A stretch of DNA of 64,000 nt from Sorex araneus (GCF_027595985.1 NC_073306.1:84307599-84371598); one strand, 5' to 3'. Positions 1 to 11,382 are shown, counted from the stretch's first letter. The notes: generated by a model not told the origin, from the letters alone. A program made the numbers and translations.

Positions 1-82
1 AGAGTGTGGGAGAGGGGGGTCTGCTACTGCACCCCCTTTAGCTACAAGAGCCCTCTTCCACTTCCTGAGATACATGAGGTGG

Positions 83-249
83 GTTTTTTTTTGGGGGGAA
101 GGGGGGTTACACCTGGCGATGCTCAGGAGTTACTCCTACCTCTGCACTCAGGAATTACTCCTGGTGGTGCTTGGGGACCATATGAGAAGCTAGGGGTTGA
201 ACCCAGGTCAGCGGTATGCAAGGCAAACGCCCTCCCCGCTGTACTCTGA
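83..249 (-). repeat. SOR-type SINE, minus strand
   Basis: Read on the minus strand, the element starts with the tRNA-like head near 249 and runs through the conserved body to a T-rich (A-tail) end near 83. The head is mutated relative to the younger copies in the window. Confidence 0.8.
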
Positions 250-391
250 GATACATGAGTTTTGTGGTGGAGCAGGGGGAGGAGGATGAGGCGGGAAGAA
301 TGAGGTTCTCTATTACTTGGGAAAGGTTAAAGTTCATCTTTGTTTCACTAGCCAATAAGCCTGTTTTCATGAGCCTGTATTTTGTTGCCTG

Positions 392-566
392 CCTTTTTTG
401 GGGATGGAGGGTCACACCTGGTGGTGCTCAGGGCTCACTCTTGGCTCTGCTCTTAGGGATCACTCCTAGTGGGCCTCAGGGGAACTGTATGGAGTGCCAG
501 GGATTGAACCTGGGTCAGCCACATGCAAGGGAAGTGCCCTACCTACTGTATTATCTTTGCAACCCT
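392..566 (-). repeat. Old SOR-type SINE
   Basis: Diverged copy recognised by the ordered motifs TCACACCTGG..., GGGATTGAACCTGGGTCAG and CCCTACCTACTGTATTATC (the reverse of box B and box A). Confidence 0.65.
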
Positions 567-796
567 CGTTTTTTAATTTGCAAATTCAAAATGTGTAGTT
601 CTGGGCATGTGAGGCCCTCACACATGCAGTATTTACTTTACTGCTGAGTCAGCTGGATTCTACTGTGTATCAAGTCCGCACTACTGTGTCTTCTGTAGCT
701 CTAGTTTTATTTTTTCAAACAAGCAGGCAGGTGTGATTGCTGGTTATTTTAATTTGGTATCGATTTAAAGATAGAACAATAAAAAATAGTAATGTA

Positions 797-977
797 GGGA
801 CTGTAGCGAAAGCACAGTGGGTAGGGCGTTTGCCTTGCATGCGGCCGACCTGGGTTCAATCCCCAGCATCCCATATGGTCCCCCCAAGCACCGCCAGGAG
901 TAATTCCTGAGTGCAAAGCCAGGAGTAACCCCTGAGCATCTCTGGGTGTGAGCCAAAAAGGAAAAAAAGAAAAAAGT
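797..977 (+). repeat. SOR-type SINE
   Basis: Full-length plus copy: mutated box A (GTAGCGAAAGCACAGTGGG), box B GGTTCAATCCCC, body, and tail beginning CCAAAAAGGAAAAAAAG. Confidence 0.88.
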
Positions 978-1008
978 AATGCATTAACAGTAACATAAAA
1001 CATGAAAA

Positions 1009-1336
1009 CGTGGGAGTGGAGTGATAGCACAGCAGGCATGGCGTTTGCCTTGCACTTGGCTGACCCGGATTTGATTCCCAGCATCGCATATGGTCCCCTG
1101 GGTCACACCCGCTGATGCATAGGAGTTACTCCTGGCTTTGCACTCAGGAATTACTCCTGGCGGTGCTCAGGGGACCATATGGGATGCTGGGAATTGAACC
1201 TGCGTCGGCCACATGTAAGGCAAATGCCATGTCCGCTGTACTATCGCTCCAGCCCCAGGAGTGATTCTTGAGTGCAAAGCCAGGAGTAACCCCTGAGCAT
1301 CGCTGGGTGTGACCCAAAAAGGAAAAAAAAAAAAAC
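1009..1336 (+). repeat. SOR-type SINE interrupted by an opposite-strand SINE
   Basis: The head and box B are at 1009-1097 and the 3' body with A-tail at 1257-1336. Between them sits a minus-strand SINE. About 10 bases of the plus element (around GAGCACCGCC) are missing at the junction. Confidence 0.8.
1098..1256 (-). repeat. SINE nested inside a plus-strand SINE
   Basis: A nearly intact minus copy from GGGGCTGGAGCGATAG (reverse of 1241-1256) to CCCAG. It lacks the expected poly-T at its left edge, so it may have arrived by recombination or inversion rather than simple retroposition. Confidence 0.8.
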
Positions 1337-1344
1337 ATGAAAAC

Positions 1345-1480
1345 ATGTGCTACAGTAGGTAGGGCACTTGCCTTGTAATCAGCTGACCTGGATTTGGTCC
1401 CCAGCACCCTAAATGGCCCCTGAGCCCCACCAGAAATGATCCCTGAGCACAGAGCTAGGAAAAGGCCTTGAACATTGTCA
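1345..1480 (+). repeat. Old SOR-type SINE, truncated
   Basis: Recognisable head (TACAGTAGGTAGGGCACTTGCC) and body (CCCCACCAGAAATGATCCCTGAG). The box A region is lost. Confidence 0.6.
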
Positions 1481-1527
1481 CCTCTCCTATCCCTACCCTC
1501 CAGAAAAGAAAAATACCCCCTAAATGA

Positions 1528-1755
<228 letters not shown>

Positions 1756-1854
1756 TGAGGTGGGGCTGGAGAGGCTGCTGGAAGTGCTGTGAGTTCAGTT
1801 CACTTGGGTGCTTGCATGGAGATGTGTTACCCCACACAGAGGCTGGAGAGGTAA

Positions 1855-1925
1855 GGGGATTGAGCCCAGGTCAGCCACGGGCAAGGCAAGAACCCTACCT
1901 GCTGCACCATCTCTGGCTCACTAGG
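1855..1925 (-). repeat. Old SINE head fragment
   Basis: Only the tRNA-like part remains, with reverse box B TTGAGCCCAGGTCAGCCAC followed by the box A region ending at TGGCTC. Confidence 0.5.
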
Positions 1926-1937
1926 TTTGTGGGTTTG

Positions 1938-2068
1938 TTTTTTTGCTTTTTGGGTCACACCTGGCAGTGCTCAGGGGACCATATGGGATGCTGGGAATCA
2001 AATCAAACCTGGGTCGGCCGTGTGCAAGGCAAATGCCCTCCCCACTGTGCTATCACTCCAACTCCTGG
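1938..2068 (-). repeat. SOR-type SINE with internal deletion
   Basis: T-rich end, TTTTTGGGTCACACCTGG, then directly CAGTGCTCAGGGGACC. The middle of the body is deleted while the head is complete. Confidence 0.8.
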
Positions 2069-2086
2069 CCCACTAGGTTTTATTAT

Positions 2087-2266
2087 CTTTTTTTTTTTTT
2101 TTAAGCTTTTTGGGTCACACCCGGCGATGCACAGGGGTTACTCCTGGCTCATGCACTCAGGAACTACTGGCGGTGCTGGGGAGACCATATGGGATGCTGG
2201 GGATCAAACCCAGGTCGGCCGCGTGCAAGGCAGATGCCCTACCCGCTGTGTTATCGCTCCGGCCCC
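2087..2266 (-). repeat. SOR-type SINE, '...GCATGAGCC...' subtype
   Basis: Full length with a long T-tract (A-tail) at 2087-2102. It carries the CTCATGCACTCAGG variant of the body that marks one subfamily in this window. Confidence 0.9.
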
Positions 2267-2424
2267 GGTTTTATTATCTTTTTAATTCCTGCTGAGTATT
2301 GCTGTGGAGCCTGGGGGGGCTACATGTGTTGGCAACTCTTGCCAGGAACTGTACATTCAGTCCAGCAGTTGAAAGGTCCCTGTGACTCCCGCTCACCTTT
2401 TGCCCTCCTTGACTCCTGACCCAG

Positions 2425-2533
2425 TGCCAGCAATGTCTCCCACACTGTGGTCCTGCGCCCCCTCAAGGCGGGCTACTTCAACTTCACCTCTGCGACTGTT
2501 ACTTACCTGGCCCAGGAGGATGGCCCAGTGGTG
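2425..2533 (+). CDS. SSR2: SSR2 coding exon (lumenal domain, two glycosylation sequons)
   Basis: Acceptor CCCAG|TGCC and donor GTGGTG|GTGAGC. Reads [18 protein letters not shown] then [21 protein letters not shown] and NFT are N-glycosylation sites of the lumenal domain. Phase 2 in (completes the Pro codon), phase 0 out. Confidence 0.96.
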
Positions 2534-2954
2534 GTGAGCCATGGAGGGGGGCAGGGCGGGGTTGGGGAGGGGTTTCCCATTAGCGGCCTTGAACCGCGCT
2601 GCGGCACATTTCCAGAGCAGCCCCTGAATCCTGAGGAATATAGATGACCAGCCTCGGAGTAGTCTCTTGGGAAGGGAGGACACCTCAGAAGAACGTCTTT
2701 CTTCCTGCGCCATTCCAGAATGAAGCTGTTGGTTGAGAGGGCTGGGGCAGGCCTGCCAGCCCTCTCCCTCCCGCTCACGCCTCTGCTTTGTCAAGGCCTG
2801 TGCCAGGAGAGCTGTCTGTGTGCCCAGTGGCCCACTGTCTGTCCTTTGCTAGAGTGTTCCTACCAGTCACCTGAAGACCGACCTCCTTGGGAGCTGGAGA
2901 GGGAATCCCAAGGCCCTTGTCTCACACACGACTCTGACCTGGTTGTGTTCTGGG

Positions 2955-3067
2955 TTCTAATCCCAGCTCCACACAGGCTCCCCTGAACCCCACCTGGAGT
3001 GACAACCCTAAGCGCAGAGCCAGGAGCAAGCCCTGAGCACCACCAGGTGTGACCCACAAACCAAACC
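2955..3067 (+). repeat. Old SINE body fragment
   Basis: Only the 3' body is kept: CCCCACCTGGAGTGACAACC, CAGAGCCAGGAGCAAG and GAGCACCACCAGGTGTGACC. Confidence 0.55.
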
Positions 3068-3724
3068 TCCAATCAGGCCAAGCTGAGCTCTGCCGCCCCC
3101 TGCAGACCCTCCACCCACTCGCTGTCTGCTTCCCTGTTCCCCCTCACAGACGCCTCCCACCCTCCCCGCTTGGTTTTCTTAGCCATCCGCCCTCTCTGCC
3201 ACTTTTGTTCAGAACCTTCCCTTGAGCTAGCATTTGACTCTGTCTTCAGTGCGCACATTTGCACTGTTCTTCCCTACTCAGTCTTTTTGGGTTTTTTTGG
3301 GTGGGGGGAGAGGTGAGGCGACCTGCGACCTGGTGGTGCTGGTGGCTACTCTGGGGACCGTGTGCCAGGACTGGGACCCGGGCCTCCGTGCTGGCCCTGG
3401 GTCAGCATTCTTTCCACGAATTTGCTGCCTCAAACCTTCTCTTAGCCTGTGTAGTTGGCGCCATGTGAACACCCCCTTACATATCCTCCCTCCTCCCTCG
3501 GCCCCCCCCCATTTGTTATTATAGCTGTTGGTACCTCCTCAAAGAGTGCTAGACTAAGAGGGTATTTCACGTGGCCCAGTCTTCAAAACCCTTAGGTCAT
3601 GAATTTATGAAGGCCTCTTGCAGGAGTGGACGGGTACGAATTGTAGTCTTGTAGGCTCTGCCAGGTAGGCCGTCGGGAGCAGTAATATTCCACTGTAAAG
3701 GCAGAACTGAAAGAATTAGGTTTT

Positions 3725-4045
3725 TGGGCCAGGGAGATGGCTGAGAAGACTGGAACTTTGCTTTTTTTCTTTTGTATTTTGGGGGTTTTTTGTTTGGTTA
3801 GTTTTGGGCCACATCTGGCAGTACTCAGGGGTCACTCCTGGCTCTGCACTCAGGGATCACTCCTGGCGATGCTCAGAGGACCATATGGGGTGCTGGGGGT
3901 TGAACACAGATCGGCTGCATGTAAAGTAAATACCCTAACCGCTGTGTTGTCGCTCCAACCCCAGGAGCTCTAGGTTCAATTCCCACTTCATGGTTTGTTG
4001 TCTCCACCCCCAGTACCACTGAGGGTGATCCTCCCAAAAAGAAAA
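3725..4045 (+). repeat. Old SINE split by a younger minus-strand SINE
   Basis: The head TGGGCCAGGGAGATGGCTGAGAAG is at 3725-3762. Box B (GGTTCAATTCCC) and the body resume at 3965. The two halves flank the minus-strand SINE at 3763-3964. Confidence 0.55.
3763..3964 (-). repeat. SOR-type SINE nested in an older SINE
   Basis: Runs from a T-rich tract (3763-3807) through TGGGCCACATCTGGCAG to the reversed head ending CGCTCCAACCCC. Confidence 0.75.
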
Positions 4046-4143
4046 TTTAGGATTCTCTAACCTTCAGTGCATATTCTGTTTCTTGATTTTTTTTTTTTAA
4101 TCAATCATGGAGCATTGTGAATCATATGGAACATATGGAACAG

Positions 4144-4345
4144 GGCTGGAGTGATAGCACAGCGGTAGGGTGTTTGCATTGCACGCAGCCGACCCGTGTT
4201 CGATTCCTCCGGCCCTCTTGGAGAGCCTGGCAAGCTACCCCTAGTGTATTTGATATGCCAAAGACAGTAACAACAAGTCTCACAATGAGACGCTACTGGT
4301 GCCCGCTTGAGCAAATCGATGAGCAACGGGATGACAGTGACAGTG
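4144..4345 (+). repeat. Second shrew SINE family: SOR-like tRNA head, different body, non-poly(A) tail
   Basis: The first ~65 bases (GGCTGGAGTGATAGCACAGCGG... to box B GTTCGATTCC) match the common SINE head. The body is then unrelated: GGAGAGCCTGGCAAGCTACC, GATATGCCAAAGACAGTAAC, TCTCACAATGAGACG, GCAAATCGATGAGCAACGGG. It ends in tandem GACAGTGACAGTG with no A-tail. It is bounded by an exact 13-bp target-site duplication, ACATATGGAACAG, at 4131-4143 and 4346-4358, which fixes both ends. The other copy is at 28841-29097 (minus). Confidence 0.9.
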
Positions 4346-4821
4346 ACATATGGAACAGTAGTCTTACAATCCCAGTTCTGTTTTTATATTTGGTGTCATT
4401 TCTGCTTCGGCACCAACTGTTGGACTCCGACTCCCCGTGGGACCAGGTGGGCTAAGAGAAAACCAGAAGCTCAGTTACCTCTTTAGAACCAAGTCTTCTG
4501 CAGTGTGCTCCACACTGAGTCCTGAGTCCTCTCCGGAAACTCAGCCCTCGCCCAGCACCGCGCACCTGCGGAGGCCTTGGCTCGTTGGAGTCCTGCCTGC
4601 CAGCCTGGGAGCTGCGGCCGAAAGAGTTTCCACTAGAGAAGTAAGGAAGCGGCGAGTGCCCAGGCCCACCCTCCCTCGGCCGCCCGGCTCCTGACCGGTG
4701 CCTCCATGCGCCTCTCTAGCTTCAGACTCCTGCCCTCGTAGTGTCAGACTCCCGTGCTCTGAGCAGGAGGGGCTGGGCCTCGCGGGCTTCTTGGCCTCAC
4801 TGCTATGTTCTTTCCCCGCAG

Positions 4822-4899
4822 GTGGGCTTCACCAGTGCGCCGGGACAGGGCGGCATCCTGGCCCAGCGGGAGTTTGATCGGCGGTTCTCCCCACACTTT
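4822..4899 (+). CDS. SSR2: SSR2 coding exon (lumenal domain)
   Basis: Acceptor TTTCCCCGCAG|GTGGGC, donor TTT|GTAAGC. Reads [20 protein letters not shown] then RFSPHF, 26 whole codons, phase 0 on both sides. The upstream exon ends PVV, so the junction reads PVV-VGF. Confidence 0.96.
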
Positions 4900-5606
<707 letters not shown>

Positions 5607-6015
5607 GTCAGCTGCCGCAACACTCTCAGCCTAGGACACCCAGGTGCTTTCCGGACTCTGAAGGGCACTGTCATCACCACCACCTCTGCTCCTGTCACCT
5701 CACACCTGCTCTTGGATCCCGGCCCAGGAGCCCCCAGCGCCTCCTGGGTCCCCGCCTGAAGCCATATGGACAGGAATGCCTTTGGCAGAGCCCGGGCCTC
5801 CAGGCCCTTGGAGGCGCCGTGGGGGTGCTCCTGGCAGTGTGGACTCTGGGGGGGGGGTCAGGGGACACCGCACCTTGGCGACTGCCTGACACCGCCCGCC
5901 CCTGCCCTTCCCTCCCTGAAGGTAGAATAGAAGCTGCTGCCTGGTCTTGGTCCTAGGCTAGAAGCGCTCACCAAACGGGGTTTTCTAATAAAAACCTGCC
6001 ACGTGGACACGGCTG
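5607..6015 (+). other. SSR2: SSR2 3' untranslated region
   Basis: GC-rich ~400-base tail from the stop codon to just past the polyadenylation signal. No repeat is visible in it. The exact cleavage site is not determined. Confidence 0.85.
5987..5992 (+). terminator. SSR2 polyadenylation signal AATAAA
   Basis: Canonical hexamer 381 bases after the stop codon. It is followed by CCTGCCACGTGG and a G/T-containing stretch suitable for 3' end formation. Confidence 0.9.
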
Positions 6016-6439
6016 CTTCCCTGGGGCACCGGGGCTTGGGCCCTGCACTGTCATGCTGAGCCTGGGGTGGGAGTGGGGCGGGGGGGGGGGCTCCCCTGTG
6101 GATGCTTCTGCTCCCCTCCCTGTTCTCGCATCCTGTTATCAGAGTCCCTTAAAGCCGCCTCCTCTCAGCTGTTCTCAGCTGAGGAAGATCAGGAGCAAAG
6201 ATGATACGTGAATGAGCTGTTTCAGAGCCTGAGACATTCAAAGCCAGTTTATTGGCTGCCCTGAAACAACTTCTTCTTTTCTATTTTTGTCCTGTTGGGG
6301 CCAAACACCCGGCTCTGTGCTCAGGGTCACTCCCGATTTGCTTGGTGGTCAAACCCACACATGGTAGTCAAATCCAGAATGACAATAAGGCGAGCATTTT
6401 AACCCCCATACTGTCCTTCTGGCCGACAAGGCTATTTCT

Positions 6440-6600
6440 TTTTCTATTTTTGTTTGGGCCACACCCTGCATGCTTGCTTAGTTCAGTGCTCAGGGCTTCG
6501 TCCCATGATGCTCAGGGGAACTTGTGGTGCTGGGGATTGAGTCAGGGCCCTCCTGCATGCAAAGCAAGCACTTGGCCCTCTGAGCTCTCTCCAGCCCTAG
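6440..6600 (-). repeat. Old SOR-type SINE
   Basis: T-rich start, GGGCCACACCCTGC, GGGGATTGAGTCAGGGCCC and a reversed head ending CTCTCCAGCCC. Similarly decayed material extends upstream to about 6275. Confidence 0.6.
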
Positions 6601-6659
6601 AAAGCTTACACCTGGTTCTGGTCCTTACTCTTAAGAGCGCACTTTTCTTGTTTGAGTAT

Positions 6660-6735
6660 TTTTCCCCCTCTAATGTTGGGGATTGAACTCAGGGTACCTA
6701 ACACATGCTCTACCCCTAAGCCATATCCCTGGCCT
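6660..6735 (-). repeat. tRNA-Ala-like SINE head remnant
   Basis: GGGGATTGAACTCAGGGTAC...ACATGCTCTACCCCTAAGCC is the reverse of a tRNA-Ala-like 5' half plus box B, without the SOR body. An older tRNA-derived family. Confidence 0.5.
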
Positions 6736-6919
6736 CTTTTTTCATTTTTTCTTTTGCTTTTTGGGTCACATCTGGCGATTCTCAGGGGTCACTCCTGGTT
6801 CTTCACTCAGGAATTACTCCTGGCAGTGCTTAGGGGACCCTGTGGCATGCTGGGAATTGAACCTGGGTTGGCCGTGTATAAGGCAAACACCCTGCCGGCT
6901 GTGCTATCGCTCTAGCCCC
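6736..6919 (-). repeat. SOR-type SINE with target-site duplication
   Basis: Inserted into the preceding tRNA-like remnant. CCCTGGCCTCTT occurs immediately before and after the element (about 6729 and 6921). Confidence 0.88.
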
Positions 6920-6954
6920 TCCCTGGCCTCTTGAACTTTGGTGGGATACCTGCA

Positions 6955-7155
6955 GGGGCTCAGGGCTCACCCCTGGCAGGGCTTACAGAACCCTGTGTGA
7001 TGGAAGGAGTCGAAGCGGGGTCAATTGCACCTTACCCAGCTTTTTGTGGGGATCACACCTGGCGGAGCTCGGAGGACCACATAGGGTGTTAGGGATCGAA
7101 CAGATCAACAGTGTGCCAGGCCAGCTCCTGTCCTCTGTACTATTGCTTCAGTCCC
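6955..7155 (-). repeat. Old SINE fragments
   Basis: Two decayed pieces (CAGGGCTCACCCCTGGCAGG, then 7043-7155 GGGATCACACCTGGCGGAG...TATTGCTTCAGTCCC). Confidence 0.5.
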
Positions 7156-7164
7156 AGAATCATT

Positions 7165-7373
7165 TTTTATTTTTTTTTATTATTTATTTATTTATTTATT
7201 TATTTTTTGCTTTATGGGTCACACCTGGCGATGCACAGGGGTTACTCCTGGCTCTGCACTCAGGAATTACCCCTGGCCATGCTCAGGGGACCATATGGGA
7301 TGCTGGGAATCGAACCTGGGTCGGCCGCGTGCAAGGCAAACGCCCTACACGCTGTGCTATTGCTCCAGCCCCC
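7165..7373 (-). repeat. Young SOR-type SINE with (TTTA)n-rich tail
   Basis: Full length with an A-tail that has become TTATTTATTTATT (plus strand). CCAGAATCATTTTT is duplicated on both flanks. Confidence 0.93.
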
Positions 7374-7979
7374 CCAGAATCATTTTTGATGTCTGCTTTG
7401 AGCTCAGGCCACCAGCCGGAGACTTCCAGACCCCTGCGCTTGCTCGAGCTTGGCAGGCTGTGCAAAGCAGGCAGTTTCTGCTGCTACAGCAGCGGGGAGA
7501 AGCCTCCGAGCCGACGCGCTCCAGCCCAGGAATGCTGTGCTCGACAACAGCCTCCCAGGCAAGGGAGAAACCCAACAAATGCCCGCTTTGTTCCTGCCCC
7601 TGAGTGCCACAGCGCAGCTCCTGCCGTGGGGTGGCTGCCCGGCCGCTTGACCCTTTCCTTCCCCGGCGCTTGAGCTCCCAGCCCCGGCCAGCATGAAAAG
7701 GACATGGAGACAGCGGGAGGCCTCGGGTGGAGTAGCCCTCCGCCAGCTCTCCTCCCTCCTCCAGGGCCTGCGTCTTGGACCCCCGGCGACTGGCCAGGTC
7801 AGAGGGCGAACGACGCAGGAACTGCTCGGGAGAAGGGGCAGGAGCCCGATGGGTGAGGCGCTCGGCATGAAGACCAGCAGAGGGAAGGCAGGGCCAGCCT
7901 GGCCCCTGCTCTCCTTGTGGGACTCCACCAGGGCTGTGGCCTGTCAGAGGAGCAGCCTGCCTTAGACGGGACAGACTTC

Positions 7980-8130
7980 CCGGGCAGCCGTGAAGGTGCT
8001 TGCCTTGCACACAGCCAATGGGGTTGGTCCCCGACACCCCATAGGGTCCCTCGAGCCCCTCCAGGAGTAATCTGTGAGCACAGAGCCAAGGAGTCAGTCC
8101 TGAGCGCAGCTAGGGGTGGCCCCAAAAAAC
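7980..8130 (+). repeat. Older SINE, head truncated
   Basis: Starts at GGTGCTTGCCTTGCAC. Box B is damaged (GGTTGGTCCCC). Body and CCCCAAAAAACAG tail are present. Confidence 0.65.
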
Positions 8131-8914
8131 AGAACAGACTTCCTCCCTGGAATGTCACCTTCAGAGTGACGCTCATGGGTTTGCTCTCTGAGTTCTGGAC
8201 GGCTCTCCCGAGCCTCGGAGCTGGGGTAATCTCTCCTCCCCTCCTCTGCTCTCAGTTCCTGGCCCTTGTTCTGGAAAAGGAGACAGGGAAAGGAGTGGAG
8301 CCTGACCCAGACGACAAGAGCAGCGCTGGGAAGGGGCCCGGGCTTACAGATGCCTTGGGAGGGGCCGACGCTGCACCTCCTCGAGAGATCCACTTGGACA
8401 GGAATTCGTGGCTCTTCGAGTAGCGGCCGCGGGAATGTAAGAGCCCCTAGACTCTGTGGACAGAGACTGATCTCAAATAGTTGGCAGGACAAGTGAGCCT
8501 CTCACCGCGCCAGGGGATTCTGTGGGAGAGGAGGGGCAGGGAGACAGCCCGGAGGAGCTGTGACCCTTGTGCGGGGCCCATGCCTTTCCGGGGGCCTGAC
8601 CCTGCTTAGCAGGGGGCCTGGGTTATGGGCCACCAGCAAGCTCCAGCTCCCCAGAGCCCCTCCCCGCAGTGCCAGCAGGAGCCTGGGGCCCTGGGCCCCG
8701 CCTTACTCTAATCTTGGGGCTCCCTGGACAGAAAGCCGGCCAGAAGTGGGGCTCAGAGTGTCCGAGACAGGGTGACCTCGGCAGAGGACAGGCATGCTCT
8801 GGACTCCAGGCCCCCGGACAGCAGCCGGGGCGGGCAGCCGGGTCACTCCTTAGCCATGGCACTTCACACCTCACTTCCTGGCTCATCCGCTGAACAGTCC
8901 AGATGCCTCGGGTC

Positions 8915-9045
8915 AGAGACAGGACACAGGGACAGCACTTGCTGCACATGACCAACCCAGGTTTAATCCCCAGCATCATACAGGGTCCCTTGAGCCCCGC
9001 TGGGTGTGGCCCAACACCTCGTGTCCCCCATAAAAAGAAAAGAAA
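8915..9045 (+). repeat. Older SINE, body shortened
   Basis: GACAGGACACAGGGACAGCAC, box B GGTTTAATCCCC, then GAGCCCCGCTGGGTGTGGCCC and an A-rich tail. Confidence 0.65.
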
Positions 9046-9055
9046 ACACCTTTTC

Positions 9056-9136
9056 AGGCCAGAAGAGTGCTCACAGCTAAAGCACAAGCCTAGTGTGTAT
9101 GAAGTCCTGGGTCCTGGGTTCAATCCCCACCACACA
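9056..9136 (+). repeat. tRNA-Ala-like SINE remnant followed by (CA)n
   Basis: GCTCACAGCTAAAGCACAAGCC ... CTGGGTTCAATCCCCACC without a SOR body. It runs into the CA repeat at 9131-9170. Confidence 0.45.
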
Positions 9137-9170
9137 CGCACGCACGCGCACACACACACACACATACAAT
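9131..9170 (+). repeat. (CA)n microsatellite
   Basis: About 40 bases of CA with interspersed CGCA units. Confidence 0.9.
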
Positions 9171-9311
9171 GCCCCCATGCTGTCCGCTGCAGCCCCGGTG
9201 GACCCAGCACCCTGTCTGCACAGCCAGACAAGCACCTGGGAGGGCCCTCTACGTTTTTGTTTGTGACTTATTTGAAGAAATACTACAATATCTTAAAAAA
9301 TTGTGTAAAAG

Positions 9312-9487
9312 GCTGGGGCTGGAGCGATAGCACAGCGGGTAGGGCATTTGCCTTGCACGCGGCCAACCCGGGTTCGATTCCCAGCATCCTATATGGTCTC
9401 TGAGCACCACCAGGAGTAATTCATGAGTGTGGAGCCAAGAGTAACCCCTGTGCATCGCCAGGGGTGATCCAAAAAGAAAAAGAAAAA
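9312..9487 (+). repeat. Young SOR-type SINE with target-site duplication
   Basis: Near-consensus head. Tail CCAAAAAGAAAAAGAAAAAA. GTGTAAAAGG is repeated before (9302) and after (9488). Confidence 0.93.
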
Positions 9488-9496
9488 AGTGTAAAA

Positions 9497-9862
9497 GGGC
9501 CAGAGAGACAGGACAGTGGGGATGTTCTGTCCTTGCATGCAGCCAACCTGCACTCAATCCCCAGCATGTCAGAGGGCCTCCAAACTCCACCAGGAATGAC
9601 CCCTGAGTGCAGAAGTAGGAGTCTGCCCTGGCCATGGTCAGGTGTGGCTTAAAAAGCAAAACCAAGACATAAAATCTGAATTTGTGTGGCCCTCTATTAA
9701 AAAAAATTTTACGTGCCTAGGGAGTGAGAACAGCAGGTAGGCACAGAGCCAACCTGGCACCAAGTATTGTCTCTCAAGCACTGCCAGGAGAGACCGCTGA
9801 GCACAGATCAAGAGTAACTCTAAGCACGGCCGGATGGGGCCCCAAAACCTGAAAAAATGCAG
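9497..9862 (+). repeat. Two older plus-strand SINEs in a row
   Basis: Copies at about 9497-9670 (GGGCCAGAGAGACAGGACAG head) and 9716-9862 (GAGTGAGAACAGCAGGTAGG head). Both belong to the older GTGTGGC/GATGGGGCC type. Confidence 0.65.
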
Positions 9863-10894
9863 CCTCAGGGGAGGGCCCGCACTGAGGTTTGTGCTTCTTG
9901 ACTCTGGTGACACGACAACAAGAGTCTGCTGCTGGCAGAAGAAGGGACCCCCCTCTCGTGCCCACCTGCGAAGACAGCTGCCCTCCTCAGCCAGGTCTTA
10001 GAGCCAGGGGACTAGCCCGCCCACAGAGTGACTCTTCCCAGGCCTGTCACAGGGCAGTGTCTCAGGGCCTTGCAGGCAGGAGCTGACACCAGCTAGGACC
10101 TTCCTCAAGCAATGCCCTGGGCTCCCCATGACCTCAGTGTGGAGTGAGTCAGGTCCCGCCTCCATGGCTCTTATCAGGGAGGCGCCTGGGACCCACCACA
10201 AGGCTGTTCTGGGCAGCTCCTCCCCAAACTCTCCTCACCAAAACACTCTCCCTCCTCCCCTCCTCCCCCTCCCCCCTACTACCTCCCCTTAAAGGAACCC
10301 CAAGTGCAGAGGAGCCAAATCTGAGGGAGGACCCAGGATCTCCCACTGGAGAGATTTTATGGCTGCCCTCTAGTTCATTCCTTCCAGCAGGAAGCCCAGC
10401 GGGGGGCCCCACATTTCTACCTGAGCCCAGTCCAGAAGTGCAGAGGACAGGAAGATTCCTGGGCTCTAGGCACAGCAATCAAGGGGTTAACGGCCCAGGC
10501 CTGAAGTAGGGTGGGCAAGGGCAGCGCTATGGTGTCCAGTGCTCTCAAGGAGGAGGCAGGACTGGAATGAGTGCCCCTTCTACCGTGCAAACATCTGGAT
10601 GGTGAAGTTCCCTTGAAAGGCCCGAGAGAGGCATCCCTCCCCCCAGGTGCTGGCCTGGGTGCTCACAGGGGCTTCCTGAGCAGGGCTTTGTCCTGTGTCC
10701 TAGTCACAGAGCAGATCCCCAACTTTGGGCTCTCTCCCAGGTCTGGTGAGTCCCCACTCGGCCTCCCTGGGCCCTTGACCTTGAATGGGGCATCCCTTAG
10801 GCTTCCCCAGGACATGTTTAAAGAAATCCAACTTCCTACATTGACTACCAGTCCCTGGAATACCTTTTTATGGGGAGGAAGGAGCACATGGGTG

Positions 10895-11037
10895 GGAGCT
10901 CAGGGCTTCCTCCCAGTTCTGCACTTAGAGATCACTCCTAGTAGAGCTCAGGGGACCATATAGGATGCCAGGGATCGAACCTGGGTCAGTCACATCCAAG
11001 GCAAGAGCCCTACCCTCTGTACTACTGCTCTAGTCCC
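10895..11037 (-). repeat. Older SINE, tail lost
   Basis: GAGCTCAGGGCTTCCTCCCAG ... GGGATCGAACCTGGGTCAG ... ACTACTGCTCTAGTCCC. Confidence 0.7.
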
Positions 11038-11086
11038 ATCATCCCTAGAATTCTTGCATTCAGCGCCTGCTTTTTCCATTTTCTCT

Positions 11087-11262
11087 TTTGTTGTTGTTGT
11101 TTTGTTTTGGGGCCACATCTGGAGATACTTAGGGGTTACTCCTGGCTCTACACTCATTACTCCTGGTGCTATTCAGGGGATCATATGGGATGCCAAGAAT
11201 CAAATCCGGGTTGGTCACATGCAAGGTAAGCGCCCTGCCTGCTATACTGTGACTCCAGCTAC
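11087..11262 (-). repeat. SOR-type SINE
   Basis: (TTG)n-rich A-tail equivalent, then GGGGCCACATCTGGAG... to TGTGACTCCAG. A dozen substitutions in the head. Confidence 0.75.
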
Positions 11263-11382
11263 TCAGCAATCATTCTTCTGATTGGGAGCCTGTGGGTGTG
11301 GGTGTGAGTGTAGAGTGTGCAAGTGTTGCAGTCACAAAGATGACCAACAGTTAGTGAACATGGTATGTGTGACAGTGATGCT

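Larger units (their letters stand above)
2534..4821 (+). other. SSR2 intron
   Basis: 2.3 kb. Holds an old SINE body (2955-3067), a nested SINE pair (3725-4045), a member of the second SINE family (4144-4345) and unique sequence. The stretch from 3280 to 3420 resembles a badly decayed minus-strand SINE, but I cannot support it firmly. Confidence 0.8.

Noticed and set aside
3234..3530. Possible coding exon with open frames in two registers
   Set aside because: Lies inside an SSR2 intron, has no splice-site pair that fits SSR2 phases, and resembles a decayed SINE plus C-rich sequence.
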